64,000 bases of DNA from Rhyzopertha dominica (Eukaryota; Arthropoda; Insecta; Coleoptera; Bostrichidae). The notes below the pieces were generated by a model. That model worked only from the letters and a program-made list of their open reading frames with translations, had not been told where the DNA came from and made no database searches. How positions within the stretch are numbered: the stretch's first letter is position 1; the number at the start of each line of letters is the position of its first letter. Position numbers and translations under genes: made by a program. Below, one piece after another: positions 12,082 to 23,055 of the stretch. The stretch spans positions 31,801,786 through 31,865,785 of the forward strand of contig QCXZ01000041.1 in NCBI GenBank assembly GCA_025024175.1. Reading direction: 5' to 3'.

Positions 12082-14669
12082 GACAAAACGACGACAAAAC
12101 AATTGTGGTACTTTACCCTCTACTAAATTTGATCGCCACCTTCTAGTAAAATAATAAGGGCTTAATTGATTTGAATTCCAGGGGACCACTAAAAATCATC
12201 CAAATCCGATCATTTTTAAAGATATAAAATATATATACACCAAACGTAATCGTAGGGTTGATGTTCTTGACAATGTAATGATTGAATTGTTTTCAAACAC
12301 ATTCTCTATTTCTATTGCTTGTAAAAAACACAAAGAAGAAATACTTTCGAAATTTGTTTATTATTATGTTACAACTTATAATGTGAGTCAAACAGTACCA
12401 CAAACCAAGTGACAGATATACTAATAAGTGAAGTGCAAGGAAAAAGAAGGAATTTAGGTTGCAGTCTTAATTTTTAGATCCTTTTGTATGTGTTTTATTG
12501 ATAAACGTTGACAGCAGAAGCAACCTTTTTTAATCCCAACACATTTCAAACCTGGTGTCAAATAAATATTACCTTCATAACGACCCAAATCTGTTTTAAA
12601 ACTGTTGCTCGAATAACAACAGGAACTATCATTTCCGCACTTTTTCGAAGAGTAAATAAACCATCGTTATTCACCTAATTTTAGGTATGAATTATGAAAT
12701 CAATATTGTCAATACAACGTGCGTCCTGTTCAAAGATTGTGTGAAACGAGGAACGACTGCCATTATGCTCTATCTCTCTCTAACGCGGCAGGCTACAGTA
12801 TGAGCCTACTCCACACAGCATTGTGCGTATACCTCCCTATCTACTACCGTGTAGTAAAATGACCTGCGAACCGAATAAAATTAGATTCTAGAAAAAAAAG
12901 AATCCACTATATCACAGTTCTGATCTTCAAAACATTATTTATTTCGGATAAGAATGAGCATTATTAAAAGTAACAGAAAAGCGTTTTTAATTTGTGTTGG
13001 CGCGGAAGTCGCCGCTTATCGATCACCACAATTAATTTTAACACATTTAGTAAACTGGGAAGTGAAAACAATTCATGGAGAAGTGCACAGGTTTGCAGCA
13101 ATTAAAAGTTAGAACTGCTGTATCGCGCTAAAGCTGGCTTGCCACTTTCTCCTAATCGAAATTTCTACAAAAAATGCAACGAAATTAACTTTTTGGCTTA
13201 GATCAGCATTTATCTAATATAATCATCAAGAAACCGCAAAAAAGGAAAAACACTGTTGGTTCTTTTCAACCATTGAATAAGAAATTTCTTACGTTAGAAC
13301 GAGCATCAGAGGCGGTTGTAAAAGGCTGCACACGGAGGTCATTTGGGTTAGTAGGGTCCTGCTTCTGATCTACCTAATTTTCATTGATGCAGAAAAAACT
13401 GTTCACCAGCCCACTCTAAAAGTTCAAGTCTTGCTCGAAACAACTTTGGAGAGAGGGCTCTTGTGCATAACTCAACCTTGCTATATACGGCACTATATAA
13501 TTTGTTTATATGATGAAGCTTTGGGTACATTACTTCTTACCATATGCATATAATCGCGAATGCATTCTAGTGAAGCCATTTTATTTTGTGTCCGTTATGT
13601 ACTTACGTGTCTATAACTGCATCATTAATGGTTTTAATTCATGACGGTTGTGAGCGATAGAATGCGCATATGACATCTTTGAATAGTTTACCTGAAATTA
13701 ACACATACATATAAATTCTTAGAAGCGAAAATTATTTAATTCACCTATCGAAAGTGGATATATCTATACAAGTATGCACATTACAGTAGGTTTCAAACTA
13801 AATTTGCGCATATGCGTACTCGACTTTTTGTTTACAAATACACGTAGCACTGTTCAAAATGCATATTTGGACCAGCAGGCTTGTTATGATTCTAGTTATC
13901 ACTGAACTTATGCAAAGTAAAATGTTGAAAACGTTATTACTCATACAGAACGTAAATAAATAGGTGGAAAAAATTCAAGGGTAATTCTCAGTGGGAAAAA
14001 TAAAATGGGCGTTTCACATAAAAAATCTCATTTGAACATCCTTTCTGAAGAAACAATCCCTTAAAAGAGGTATCAAAAAATACTAAAAAGGTGGCAAAAA
14101 TGAAATTACGTAGACATTTTCTGCTGCCGAGAAGGCGATCAGTAAACAATTTGTTGATCTCCCTCTACCATTGTAATGGGTAGAAAAAGTGATGCCTAAG
14201 ACTTATTCCATGCGTGAGTGTTTTTCTTATTTCTACTTTACCATTCAATCATTTCAGATAGCTTAATTCGTCCTAAAAAAAGAGGTCTGTTGTGTTTTTC
14301 CATAAAGTTACGGATAACTCCACTTAAAGATAACGATCTTTTCCAACTGTCATGCAGATGGTTCTTTTTACAAAGAGAATGGATAGAGGTTTCACATGTA
14401 ACTGGTAGATAGCGGCAACCTACAAGGATATGATTTTTAAATTTTTTGCTTTTTTGTCATCGTATTAGGAGTAAAACAGATATAATGATCATGCGATAGG
14501 AGGTCATGACAGGAATATTTTGTATAAGTTTTTAATGTGTTCTGTGCGGTCACAACACATAACAGGTTAGGTTTTTTAGTTTTTTAATACTATTTTTACA
14601 TGTCAAATAAAATTAGGTTGCATTAATAATTATAACAATTGTTGCCATTACAAAATGTCAACGTGACAG
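12082..14669. other. Unassigned intergenic DNA
   Basis: No supported gene, RNA or repeat was seen. A locally GC-richer, CpG-containing stretch at about 12740-12870 has no recognised identity. Confidence 0.4.
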
Positions 14670-16195
14670 TCGCTTACTAGATAAATTACAGTTTGATCGT
14701 GGAGAGAATAAAGCCCAGTTGCACAAAGCGTGATTAAACAGACCCCTTGGTTAACAAGCGGTCCAACAGGCAGCTGTCATGGAAACGTTTCTTTTTAAGC
14801 GTTCTTCGTTGGTGCTGCCCGTGACAACTTAACCACGTTTTGTGCAACTGGGCCTAAGTATGATGTGCCGAGAGATTTTGTTGATCTACCCCCATGACGT
14901 CACCTTGGGCGCAAAATGCAAAACTGACGTTTATCTTGGGCGAGCATTATTATTAACTGATGGGTTTCTGTTCATTTTGAATCGCAATTCTGTTAGTTGG
15001 TAGTGACTTTGTCATCTTCACTGTAACAACTGTACAGTAGCGTAGTGGATGAGTATAGAAGGAAAACAAAAGGATACCTTTTACACCACAATGAAACACA
15101 AACTGTTAGAGTATTCTCCAATAACTTGCCGCAAACTGAAGACGCAATTCCTGCTGAATTTTTTGCAACTAAGTTGTGTATATACAAAAATCGTAGGTAT
15201 TGGGACAAATAAAAAGTTTACAACTACAATTATTTAAATAATATTCTTTAAAATTGCATATTATATACTTTAAAGTGATAATGTAAAATAATAAAATTTC
15301 AACACTGCTTGTTAAGCTAATGCTTGTGTTTTGAATTTGTTTGGCTGTTGTTGGATGTTATTGTTTACAAGTTTTTTTTGTTCAACATATAATCAAAAAA
15401 TCTTATATAATATAGATTGTGTTTGTGCTTATTTGTTAAACAAGGAAAGCTATTATAGTTTTATGGTTTATCTAGATAAAATGAAGTACGAGGTTGAGGA
15501 GCAGCGATTGACTCACAGCACTCTTACGTACCTACTAGTAGAAAACTGCCTTCTAAGAATTGCTCCTGAAAATCAAGGAGCAAGGATCGAATGGTGATCC
15601 TGGCGATTGTTTTTTTTGCAGTTAAAAGAAGAAAACGTGTATTGTTTTACGTATACACCAAATACTTTTGTTTAATGCACGCAGGACTTGCGTATGAGGT
15701 GACTATCACTGTAGAATTTTGGAAAAACTGATTTCGATATAATTCAGTTGTAAGCAAGATCAATATACTACATATTATTCAATTTTTACAGAATATTATT
15801 TAAATAATAGCAATGGTAAACTTTTTATTTGTTCTAATACCTATAATTTTTTGTGTATGCCTGTTTATAACTTCATATTTTTGTAAAATCAAAATCATTC
15901 GATAAATCACAACTTAGTTAAAAAAAATCGACTGGAATTGCTTCTTCAGGTTGCGACAAGTTCTCGGAGAGCACTTCAACAAGTTGTGTTTCATTGTAGT
16001 GTAAAACGAATCCTTTTTTATGCTTCTATAACCTATAACAGCACAGAAATCTAACAGCTAATAATAATGTTCGCCCAAGACAAACGTCAGTTTGCATCTT
16101 GCGCCCAAGCTGACGTCATGTGCAGTAGGTCCACAAAGTCACCTACACACCATACACTATTCTCACCGCGAGTTTGATTACTTTTCTATCCTATG
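14670..16195. mobile_element. Long inverted-repeat (foldback) element, about 1.5 kb
   Basis: The left half (about 14670-15265) and the reverse complement of the right half (about 15775-16195) align along their whole length. Anchor pairs are: 'catgacgtcaccttgggcgc' (about 14894) with the complement of the block around 16095-16115; 'ctgacgtttatcttgggcga' (about 14925) with 16070-16090; 'caccacaatgaaacacaaac' (about 15084) with about 15990-16010; 'caaataaaaagtttac' (about 15205) with 15817-15832; and the palindrome 'attatttaaataat', present in both arms. The left arm carries an extra ~60 bp and a nested 141-bp MITE. The loop (about 15265-15775) holds an 88-codon frame (15331-15597) with no recognised domain. 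Foldback-type elements and MITE pairs have this form. A simple inverted duplication is the alternative. Confidence 0.75.
14713..14853. mobile_element. 141-bp MITE nested in the foldback left arm
   Basis: The ends are near-perfect inverted repeats: gcccagttgcacaaagcgtg at 14713-14732 against the complement of cacgttttgtgcaactgggc at 14834-14853. Alignment of the two foldback arms shows this segment is an insertion, because the arm sequence continues on both sides without it in the right arm (about 16155-16175). There is no coding capacity. Confidence 0.8.
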
Positions 16196-17574
16196 CCTAT
16201 AATTCCACGTAAATGATTTCAAATATACTAATTTCTCAGAACTACATGCAACTTTTTTTGTTTATAATGAACCAGACTATCAGAAATGAATCTTTTAATG
16301 GTAGGGTAGCAATGAGCAAAAATATACGCATGAAACAAGTATTAGGAGTGGCTTTTTATATCGCTTACAAGGAGAAATACGTATTTATATCTATTATGCC
16401 ACTTATTAATATCTAAAAAAAGAATTAGTTAAAAACCAAAAATTTTGTACAAAAGTACAAAATAATAGTCGTGTGGTACAAGCTTAATAGGTATGTGTAG
16501 TAACTAGTGATTGAAAAAACACCTCCAAAAAATTAAAAAAGTAACAACCAATAATTATAAAAACTCTTAGTACGAAAATATCTAAACGAGAAACAATTGT
16601 TGTTTTACAGTATTCTCTGNGTCTTCAAACATAATTAGAAAAATAACAAGTTTGCTAAACTGTCATTTTATCGGCTTAGATAAATGGACTAATTTTTAGC
16701 ACATTTTTCGATTCGTTTACTTAATAATTAAACTTTAATCAAGACCTTTAAACATCCTAATCTTGACATCAATAATTCGCTGTGCCGCGAGTGAAAAATT
16801 CCACTTCAATAGAGGGCAGCTGCAATTAATGTTAAAGTATCCCTTTGTGTTTTATCGAATGTGATGAATTACAAACACAAGCCCGGTTATTATATAACCC
16901 ACAAATTCGTACACCTGCGTCAGATATTCGATTAGAACTCCCCGCAAACCCAATTCGAATCTATTTTTATGATGGAAAAAGTGTAGCTTAATGTGCCAAA
17001 AATAAAACGAATCTTCCATAAAGGTGTTCATCCGTGATATGATGGCCTGTAACAATTTCGCTGATCTGGAAAGTCAGATGGGAGCAAGCCCATTACTTTC
17101 TCAGCCAGGCGCCTTTCAACTCTCCGGGACACCTGTTAAACCTGGATTGTTGAAAGGCGTTACCGAGGTGTAATTCGGAAGGCTATCGTGCGATATCTTG
17201 TATCACTGATTTCTTTCAAGCACGCAAGCACAACCTGGACTTGCTGAAGAAGCTATTACAATTTATAATACCTACATAACACATAACTACATGTATACTT
17301 AAATAGTGCGAGTCTGTCAATAAATTAAATTCATTAAATGCAGTTTATTTTTAATGGTCGTACACATTGGTTATTATTAAAAAAATGAATATCTATACTG
17401 CAAATTTGAAATATGACATAATTGGTCGTTTTTTTAATAACAACACTCTTGTTATAGACTATTTGTAAAACGTTACACTTGAAATAATTAAACAATTTAG
17501 CTTAATATATTTAGTTCAAGAAACCCCTAGAAAGATGTTCATTCACTATTTATTTATCAATACCCTAGATGCAA
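16196..17574. other. Unassigned intergenic DNA
   Basis: No gene is recognised. A perfect 11-bp inverted repeat (CGCCTTTCAAC at 17110-17120 and GTTGAAAGGCG at 17149-17159) with a 28-nt loop is the only structure noted. An N lies at 16620. Confidence 0.4.
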
Positions 17575-18411
17575 CTAAAACTTGTTTTGAACATTTCTTA
17601 TTACTTCAGTTCTTAAAGATTTTACGGTTTCATCGTAAAACTGCTTTTCAAGTAGGTAGTTCAAAGGAGTGAGGGCCGGAGACCTTGTTGGGTGATGAAG
17701 ACCCAAAGTTTTCAGAACAACCCACTACGACTGGCAGCGTTCACCTTTAATTTTTGAATAGGTCAGATGGATCGAGTGATGCCTCCTTCAAAGACCTTTT
17801 TGAAAATGCATATAGGAAAAACCATTACATTTGAAAAGCTGTTTGTGGAATTATTAAACATCAAATTTTAATGAACCAAATTTTAAAGTAGTCCCCATCA
17901 ACCTCTTAGGTCAACTGCTGGCACTCAAGCAGAATTCTTTGACGTAATTCCATCAAGCGTGCTGGTTGCGTTTCAAAATACTTCGATTTCAAGCGTAATC
18001 AATTGTAACCAATAAACTGCCTGAGAGGGGAAGCATAAAAGAAGTTGCTCACGGAAAAAGTCTCGCATATTGAGATAAAGCTGGTGGTTGAGAATGTCTT
18101 TTTTATTTATGAGGGCTTCATTGCATTCATTTAAGAAGAATGTAAACTCGTTTGAAAAGAAAGTATTGTAAACGATTGTTACTATCTATAGGTTCTGTTA
18201 AGATTTCACAGGGTTTGAGTTTGAGGACAAAANNTATGTCTTTATATTTNGTGGCTCCTGAAACTTGCGATACCCTACGAACAGATTGTACATTCTCTAT
18301 GAGAGCAACANTACCCAAAACGGCGACAGAGGTAGTTTCATCAGCAGCATAAGGGTTTCTGATTCCTATTATGAACCGATTCGATCGCCCTGCTTTTGCT
18401 ATAAGTTCCAA
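17575..18411 (-). pseudogene. Mariner-like transposase relic
   Basis: Read on the minus strand, about 18411 to 17575 carries pieces of a mariner-like DDE transposase in the right order. First is ENVQSVRRVSQVSGA, like the helix-turn-helix region, around 18280-18330. Next is LKLKPCEILTEPIDSNNRLQ, like the LKPYKIQL...R linker, around 18170-18235. Then LMELRQRILLECQQLT lies at about 17910-17965. Last is HHPTRSPALTPLNYLLEKQF, the counterpart of the family's PRSPDLTPxDFFLW signature, at about 17630-17690. A TAG follows at 17575-17577. Several stops, frame changes and N bases interrupt it. The second and third blocks could come from two overlapping relics, since both resemble C-terminal parts. Confidence 0.7.
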
Positions 18412-18680
18412 GACGTAATCGTGATGGATGGTAAGTACACTTTTGGAATAGTAACTTTAAACGATAGGTAGTAGTCAATTACAAAATTTAAACTGGCGAT
18501 GGCATGCAAATTTGTACCGTGCAAAAGATCAGGAATGTAAAAAACACGATAAGATTCATTAGGTTGGTTGTTGGTGTCCATTGTTTCAGTTTTAGTGCAA
18601 TAGAGATCCAGTATCAGGTTTTCATTTTCTTGGATCGGATCAAATCATCATAAACTTATAAGGAAATGAAAAATTACCGT

Positions 18681-18703
18681 GTTTAAAGTAATTAACTTTA
18701 AAC
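18681..18703. repeat. Perfect 9-bp hairpin abutting the Penelope-like element
   Basis: GTTTAAAGT (18681-18689), loop AATTA, then ACTTTAAAC (18695-18703). It ends at the left boundary of the 48-bp inverted repeat, overlapping it by one base. It may be the insertion site or simply AT-rich chance structure. Confidence 0.5.
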
Positions 18704-18750
18704 AATTAGGTAGCTTGGAAACAAGCTGATTGAACGTATGTGCTTTGTCT
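18703..18750 (+). repeat. Left arm of the 48-bp inverted repeat
   Basis: An exact inverted match to 19965-20012, extending no further in either direction. It overlaps RT coding sequence. Confidence 0.92.
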
Positions 18751-19067
18751 ACAAGCAAGACGATGGACTGCCAATGGGTTCACCTTTGTCTCCAGTTTTG
18801 GCCGAAATTTTCATGTCAAATTTCGAAGTAAAGCTTTTTGCAAAGAAAAACAAAATTATTAAAAATGTATTATTCTGGACTAGATATGTTGATGATATTT
18901 TTTGTATTTGGACGGGAACTGACAGGCAGTTGGATGTATTCTTAAAATTCTTAAATACAATAAATAAAAATATTCAATTTACCCTAGAAAAAGAAAAGGA
19001 TGGAGTTCTTCATTTTCTTGACTTATCAATGTCGGTAAAAAATAATAAAATAGACTTTGAAATTTAA
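18738..19067 (+). pseudogene. Penelope-like reverse transcriptase, C-terminal part
   Basis: This 109-residue frame contains the conserved block YKQDDGLPMGSPLSPVLAEI (about residues 5-24) and the catalytic motif TRYVDDIFCIW (about residues 48-58), whose paired aspartates bind metal in the polymerase palm. Further on are the LEKEKDGVLHFLDLS block and a TAA stop at 19065-19067. The N-terminal fingers and the motif A aspartate are missing, so the fragment cannot encode an active polymerase. The ATG at 18738 is internal to the ancestral frame. Similarity to Penelope RTs is clear from GLPMGSPLSPVLAEI with YVDD. Confidence 0.85.
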
Positions 19068-19136
19068 AGAGAACCAACACAGCCAGATGTTACAATCCCG
19101 GCTTCTTCAAATCAATCGTTACAGATTAAGCATTCC

Positions 19137-19690
19137 GTGTTTTATAGTTTAATAAACAGACTAATAAATATACCACTTAGAAAAGAAAGTTTCGAAAAAG
19201 AATTGACGACAATTAAACAAATAGCCTTTAACAATGGATACGACACAAAAATTGTGGACCAAATACTTAAAAAGCAATATAAAATTAGAATACAAAGAAT
19301 GATGTACAATGCTAACATCAATGAAAAAGAACATATTTTTGCCGCAGTAAATTATGTCAAAGGAGTTAGTGTTAAAAATAGGCTAAATAGACTCGGAATA
19401 AAAGCAATAGAGGTTAATAAGTGCAATTTGGGAGGTCTTCTAGTTAACAATAAGCCAAAACCCAATAAATTGAACAAAAACGGCATTTACCAAATAAAAT
19501 GCATGCAATGTGATATGATATACATAGGACAATCAGATAGAGCTATCAAAAATTGAATTAAAGAACATGTTGCGAATATAAATTTAAACAAAAGCACAAC
19601 AGGTTTTGCTGACCATTGCATAAGAAATAACCATCACTTAGATCAAAACGACGTCAAAATTTTGCATTGCGAAAGGAAAGGTTTTTAGAA
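19137..19690 (+). pseudogene. Penelope-like linker and GIY-YIG endonuclease domain
   Basis: After the RT stop the frame resumes. The linker (YSLINRLINIPLRKESFEKE at the start) leads to NGIYQIKCMQCDMIYIGQSD at about 19476-19536, which holds intact GIY and YIG triads. The frame then hits TGA at 19554-19556, where the family's conserved Arg of the R-x-K-E-H motif is expected. Beyond it IKEHVANINLNKSTTGFADH and the HCIRNNHH zinc/His region continue to about 19690. In living Penelope-like elements this domain cuts the target DNA. The stop inactivates it here. Confidence 0.85.
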
Positions 19691-19964
19691 CTTTTAGAAA
19701 TTAAAAAAGCTCAGCATCAGAAAAAACATTTGGCAAATACACAAATAGAAATTCCCACGTCCAGTACTCCTTTGATATTGCCGAAATTATAAAGTCGACC
19801 TTCAAACCCAGGCGAGAGATTTTACAACTGTATTTTACAACCTCTGTAAAAAAGGGGATGCAAACAAAATTCTGCACATCTGAGTTTAGCATAACGCTGT
19901 TATCTCTTTGACAATGACCGTTCTAGGTCGAAGCGATCGTCAGAGTTATCTGATAAATCAAGTG

Positions 19965-20012
19965 AGACAAAGCACATACGTTCAATCAGCTTGTTTCCAA
20001 GCTACCTAATTG
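19965..20012 (-). repeat. Right arm of the 48-bp inverted repeat
   Basis: An exact reverse complement of 18703-18750, about 275 bp past the GIY-YIG relic. The perfect match contrasts with the stops in the enclosed frames. Confidence 0.92.
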
Positions 20013-22674
20013 ATTCAGGATGTTTCACAATTAATGCACCTTTGAATCCAGTCAACACATAATTAACTTTAATTTTTCGAAGAAAAATTGGTCGTGTTTC
20101 CTAAGCATTTTCAAAAGAGTTTTGAAAGGCCTTCAAAATGATATATTATTCGACACCTCCTCCACAAATTAATAGTGAGAGCTGCCAGGGTGGAGAATTG
20201 TCCAGTAAAAATGCAGGTGTAGATTTATGGCACGCACCAGGAAGTGACAGCAGGTCTGTATGTGGGAGTAAATGCTTACTAGATATTTCAGAATAAACAG
20301 TTCCAGTAACTCGCCCCTAGATGCTTTAATATTGCACATTTCAGCATCCCATCTGTGGAGAGCACGGGTCGTAATAGACTTCAATTCGTCTTGGCCGTAT
20401 CGCGTGCTTGTTCCACGATCCCTAACGGCAACGACTTTATTAAAATGATTTTTTCCTTGGAGAAGGAATTTCATTTCATTTCAGCCACATGCCACGGTCT
20501 GTTACAAGTTCCCCTGTTGCAGAATACGGGCGATTATTTAATCGTATACATTAGAACGGTGTGAAGCTCCACGGAAAATATGAAGGCAGATTAAACGTGA
20601 ATAGTTCGCATGGAAACACGGTGTGGGCGCTTTTTATTCCCCCTTTGTGCTGACATTGCGAGGTACCTACATCCGGAGGAGCTTTTGGGCTAAACCAAAA
20701 CGTGTTCACTGTAAACTTTCTTCCCCTGGTGGCAAAAATTGGATATATAAAAGCTCCAAAATTTAATAACCTATTGTTAGCGATCACGAAGGGGTAAACG
20801 CATTCGGCTTCGAAATATTTACTATGGACTGTTTTAATACACGATTTGATAAGGTATGATCCAGCAACATTGAATTAATTAATATTTGGCAGGGAAAAAA
20901 GCATAGTTATAAGGAATAAGACAACTATTTTAGTTGAACAAGAAATTCACTAACCTTTCTATATTGGTCTACTAGCCTAATACAACCATTATAGTACATT
21001 GATCCACGATAACAGAAAAACAAATTGCAAAGTCTATGAGTACGGTACATAATCAAACACAAAACACAAACGCGCGCGTTTTCATCTGTCGCTGTCATGC
21101 TGTCATTTATCAAGCCTTACGGCAATGTCCCTCAGTTGATTCCCTGTCTCTGTTGTCAAATGTTCGACTACTACTACGTCATGATGAGGTAGGCAATGGC
21201 CGCGTATAAAAAGAAGCGAAAAAGATGGAAAAAATATTTTGGAAATAACATTAGCACCCCTTTAATTCACAAAACACATTTTTTTCAAAAAGTGTCTTAT
21301 ATTCCACTGTAGACATTTTAAATATTTGTTGATTATAACAATCCAGCGTCAATAATAGAAAAGTAGTTTCCTTATCCTTGGACACTGAGAGAGTGAAGTC
21401 TATCAAACACCTGAGGGTATTATTTTAACATTTAACTCTGCGAGTTCATAGTCGGGGTCGTAAATTGGGATTCTGGCTCGCTAAAATACCATTATGCCAA
21501 ACTAAAAGAAATGTGAACAAACTAGGTTTATAACGCTCATCTTAGTTCTAAAATAAAATATTTCGCACGAACTAAATGGTAGTAGTGTAACGTTTACTAC
21601 TCGTACTTATTATGGCAACATAATTAAATGCAAGTATTTTAATTTTTGTTTAATACACTATTAAATAATGTGATAATGATTTCGGATTTGCAAAAACTAC
21701 GCAAATAATAATTATTTTGGTTCAAGATGGATTTAAAGATTTAGACATACTTATGTTGTTCTTACGAAGTAGAAAGGAGTTCTGTGGTGATGGCGCAGGC
21801 CAGACTATTCAATCTCTTGAAGATTTCAGAATCGAACCAGGGAGGACAAATTAACTAATTATGTCCATAGTGGCGAAATCTGTCTGTTAAGGTTAGTGTA
21901 ACATTAACGCTAAACTTTTATACTTTTGGGAAAACGATCTTAAGTTGACACACCAAGAAAAACCTGCAAACCAATTTTACGCTAGTATAAATATTTTTTT
22001 GGGCGCTGTAAGACAATTCTACTGGTTACTTGACAAATTTACACTTCTAAGTGTTAGTTGCTGACGACTTTTTGTCAGTGTTTCAAGATAAGAGACCTCA
22101 TTTCCAAAATTAATTAAAAGAAAATAGCTTGCATCATAAATTTTTGTTTTATAGAATTTTAACTTCTAGGAAACAAATATACTAAAACTATTATTGCGCA
22201 ACTTTGTGATCTAATGATTGTCAGAGATTTAATTGGGTATTTTGCAGGTAGATTAGCAAAGTTGTCTTAAAGTTTCATCTAAGACATTTTTTTTCCAAAG
22301 ATTTTATATAAAATTATAAGACTATTAAAGTCATTAAAAAGAAAAATAAATATAGATTGCACTGGTGAAAACAGCATTTTCATACGTTTCCGTTGTTCAA
22401 AAGTATTAAAGTTTAAAACTAAATTATGTTATTTGTAAAATTACTGCATTTACTTATAATAATTTTATTGTAAGTTAAAATAAGTTTAAAGACAGTATTA
22501 GGTGTGAAAAACATACTATATTAACTGTCAATACTAAAGTGAGCAGGAGTTGCATCTTATTAGAAATGCTGAAACTATAAGTATTGCGGAACATACTCAA
22601 AATAAAAGCCAGTTATACTAAACATCCGGTAACAATGTTTTAATCATTTCTTCTTTTCTTAAATACTCAAATGG
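20013..22674. other. Unassigned intergenic DNA
   Basis: No gene is recognised. Short frames at 20169-20787 and 20925-21113 lack known domains. A TATA-like 'gcgtataaaaag' lies at about 21203 with no recognisable gene downstream. Confidence 0.4.
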
Positions 22675-23055
22675 TCAGCCATCGTTTTCTGTAAATAAAC
22701 AAGTGAGCGCTAAAACCGCAATTTTAAATTTCTGCAAAAGGAACTTAAGTACGTACTTATTTTTCACATCATCCATACCTAGCGGTGATGTTCTATAAAC
22801 CTGTTTTGTTGTACCCCAAAAATAAAAATCTGTACTAGTCAAATTAGGCTTCATTAAAATAATGTTCTCTTGACAACACGCAATTTCACATCTTCGATGC
22901 TGGGGCCCATTAATACAATACGTCTGCACGGGTAAGTTAGCCAGTCTCGCAAAGACTATTATTATAAATGTGGCGATTTGGTTAATGTTGTCTATGAACT
23001 CTTGACGCAAATGGATAGTCAACACTTTAAACGTCCATTTGCTCAAAATTGGCAT
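22675..23055 (-). pseudogene. Mariner-like transposase C-terminal relic
   Basis: The minus-strand frame of 126 codons includes KPNLTSTDFYFWGTTKQVYR followed by TSPLGMDDVKNKYV (about 22745-22860). This matches the order of the mariner-like signature PDLTPxDFFLWG...KxxVY...P...LxxLKxRI. In live members the region follows the last catalytic Asp. The upstream part of the frame (toward 23055) shows no convincing family motif. The fragment is short and isolated, so only the signature block is firmly assigned. Confidence 0.6.

Larger units (their letters stand above)
18703..20012 (+). mobile_element. Penelope-like element fragment flanked by a 48-bp perfect inverted repeat
   Basis: Bases 18703-18750 are an exact reverse complement of 19965-20012. 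Between them lie the C-terminal half of a Penelope-like reverse transcriptase, a linker and a GIY-YIG endonuclease, all on the plus strand, with several stops. The left repeat is itself part of the RT reading frame (the frame runs on through KLIERMCFVYKQDDGLPMGS). The right repeat is therefore an inverted duplicate of RT coding sequence placed at the 3' end. A second copy at 61310-62470 starts at the same 'aattagg' boundary, which suggests this is a true element terminus and not a random 5' truncation. Confidence 0.8.

Noticed and set aside
17110..17159. Perfect 11-bp stem with 28-nt loop
   Set aside because: Too little around it to call a structured RNA. No tRNA boxes or repeat relatives were seen.
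21195..21235. TATA-like sequence in a GC-richer stretch
   Set aside because: No recognisable coding or transcribed region downstream. One motif is not enough for a promoter call.
21825..21850. Box-B-like sequence on the minus strand (GGTTCGATTC)
   Set aside because: No box A at the right distance and no cloverleaf, so neither a tRNA nor a SINE could be supported.
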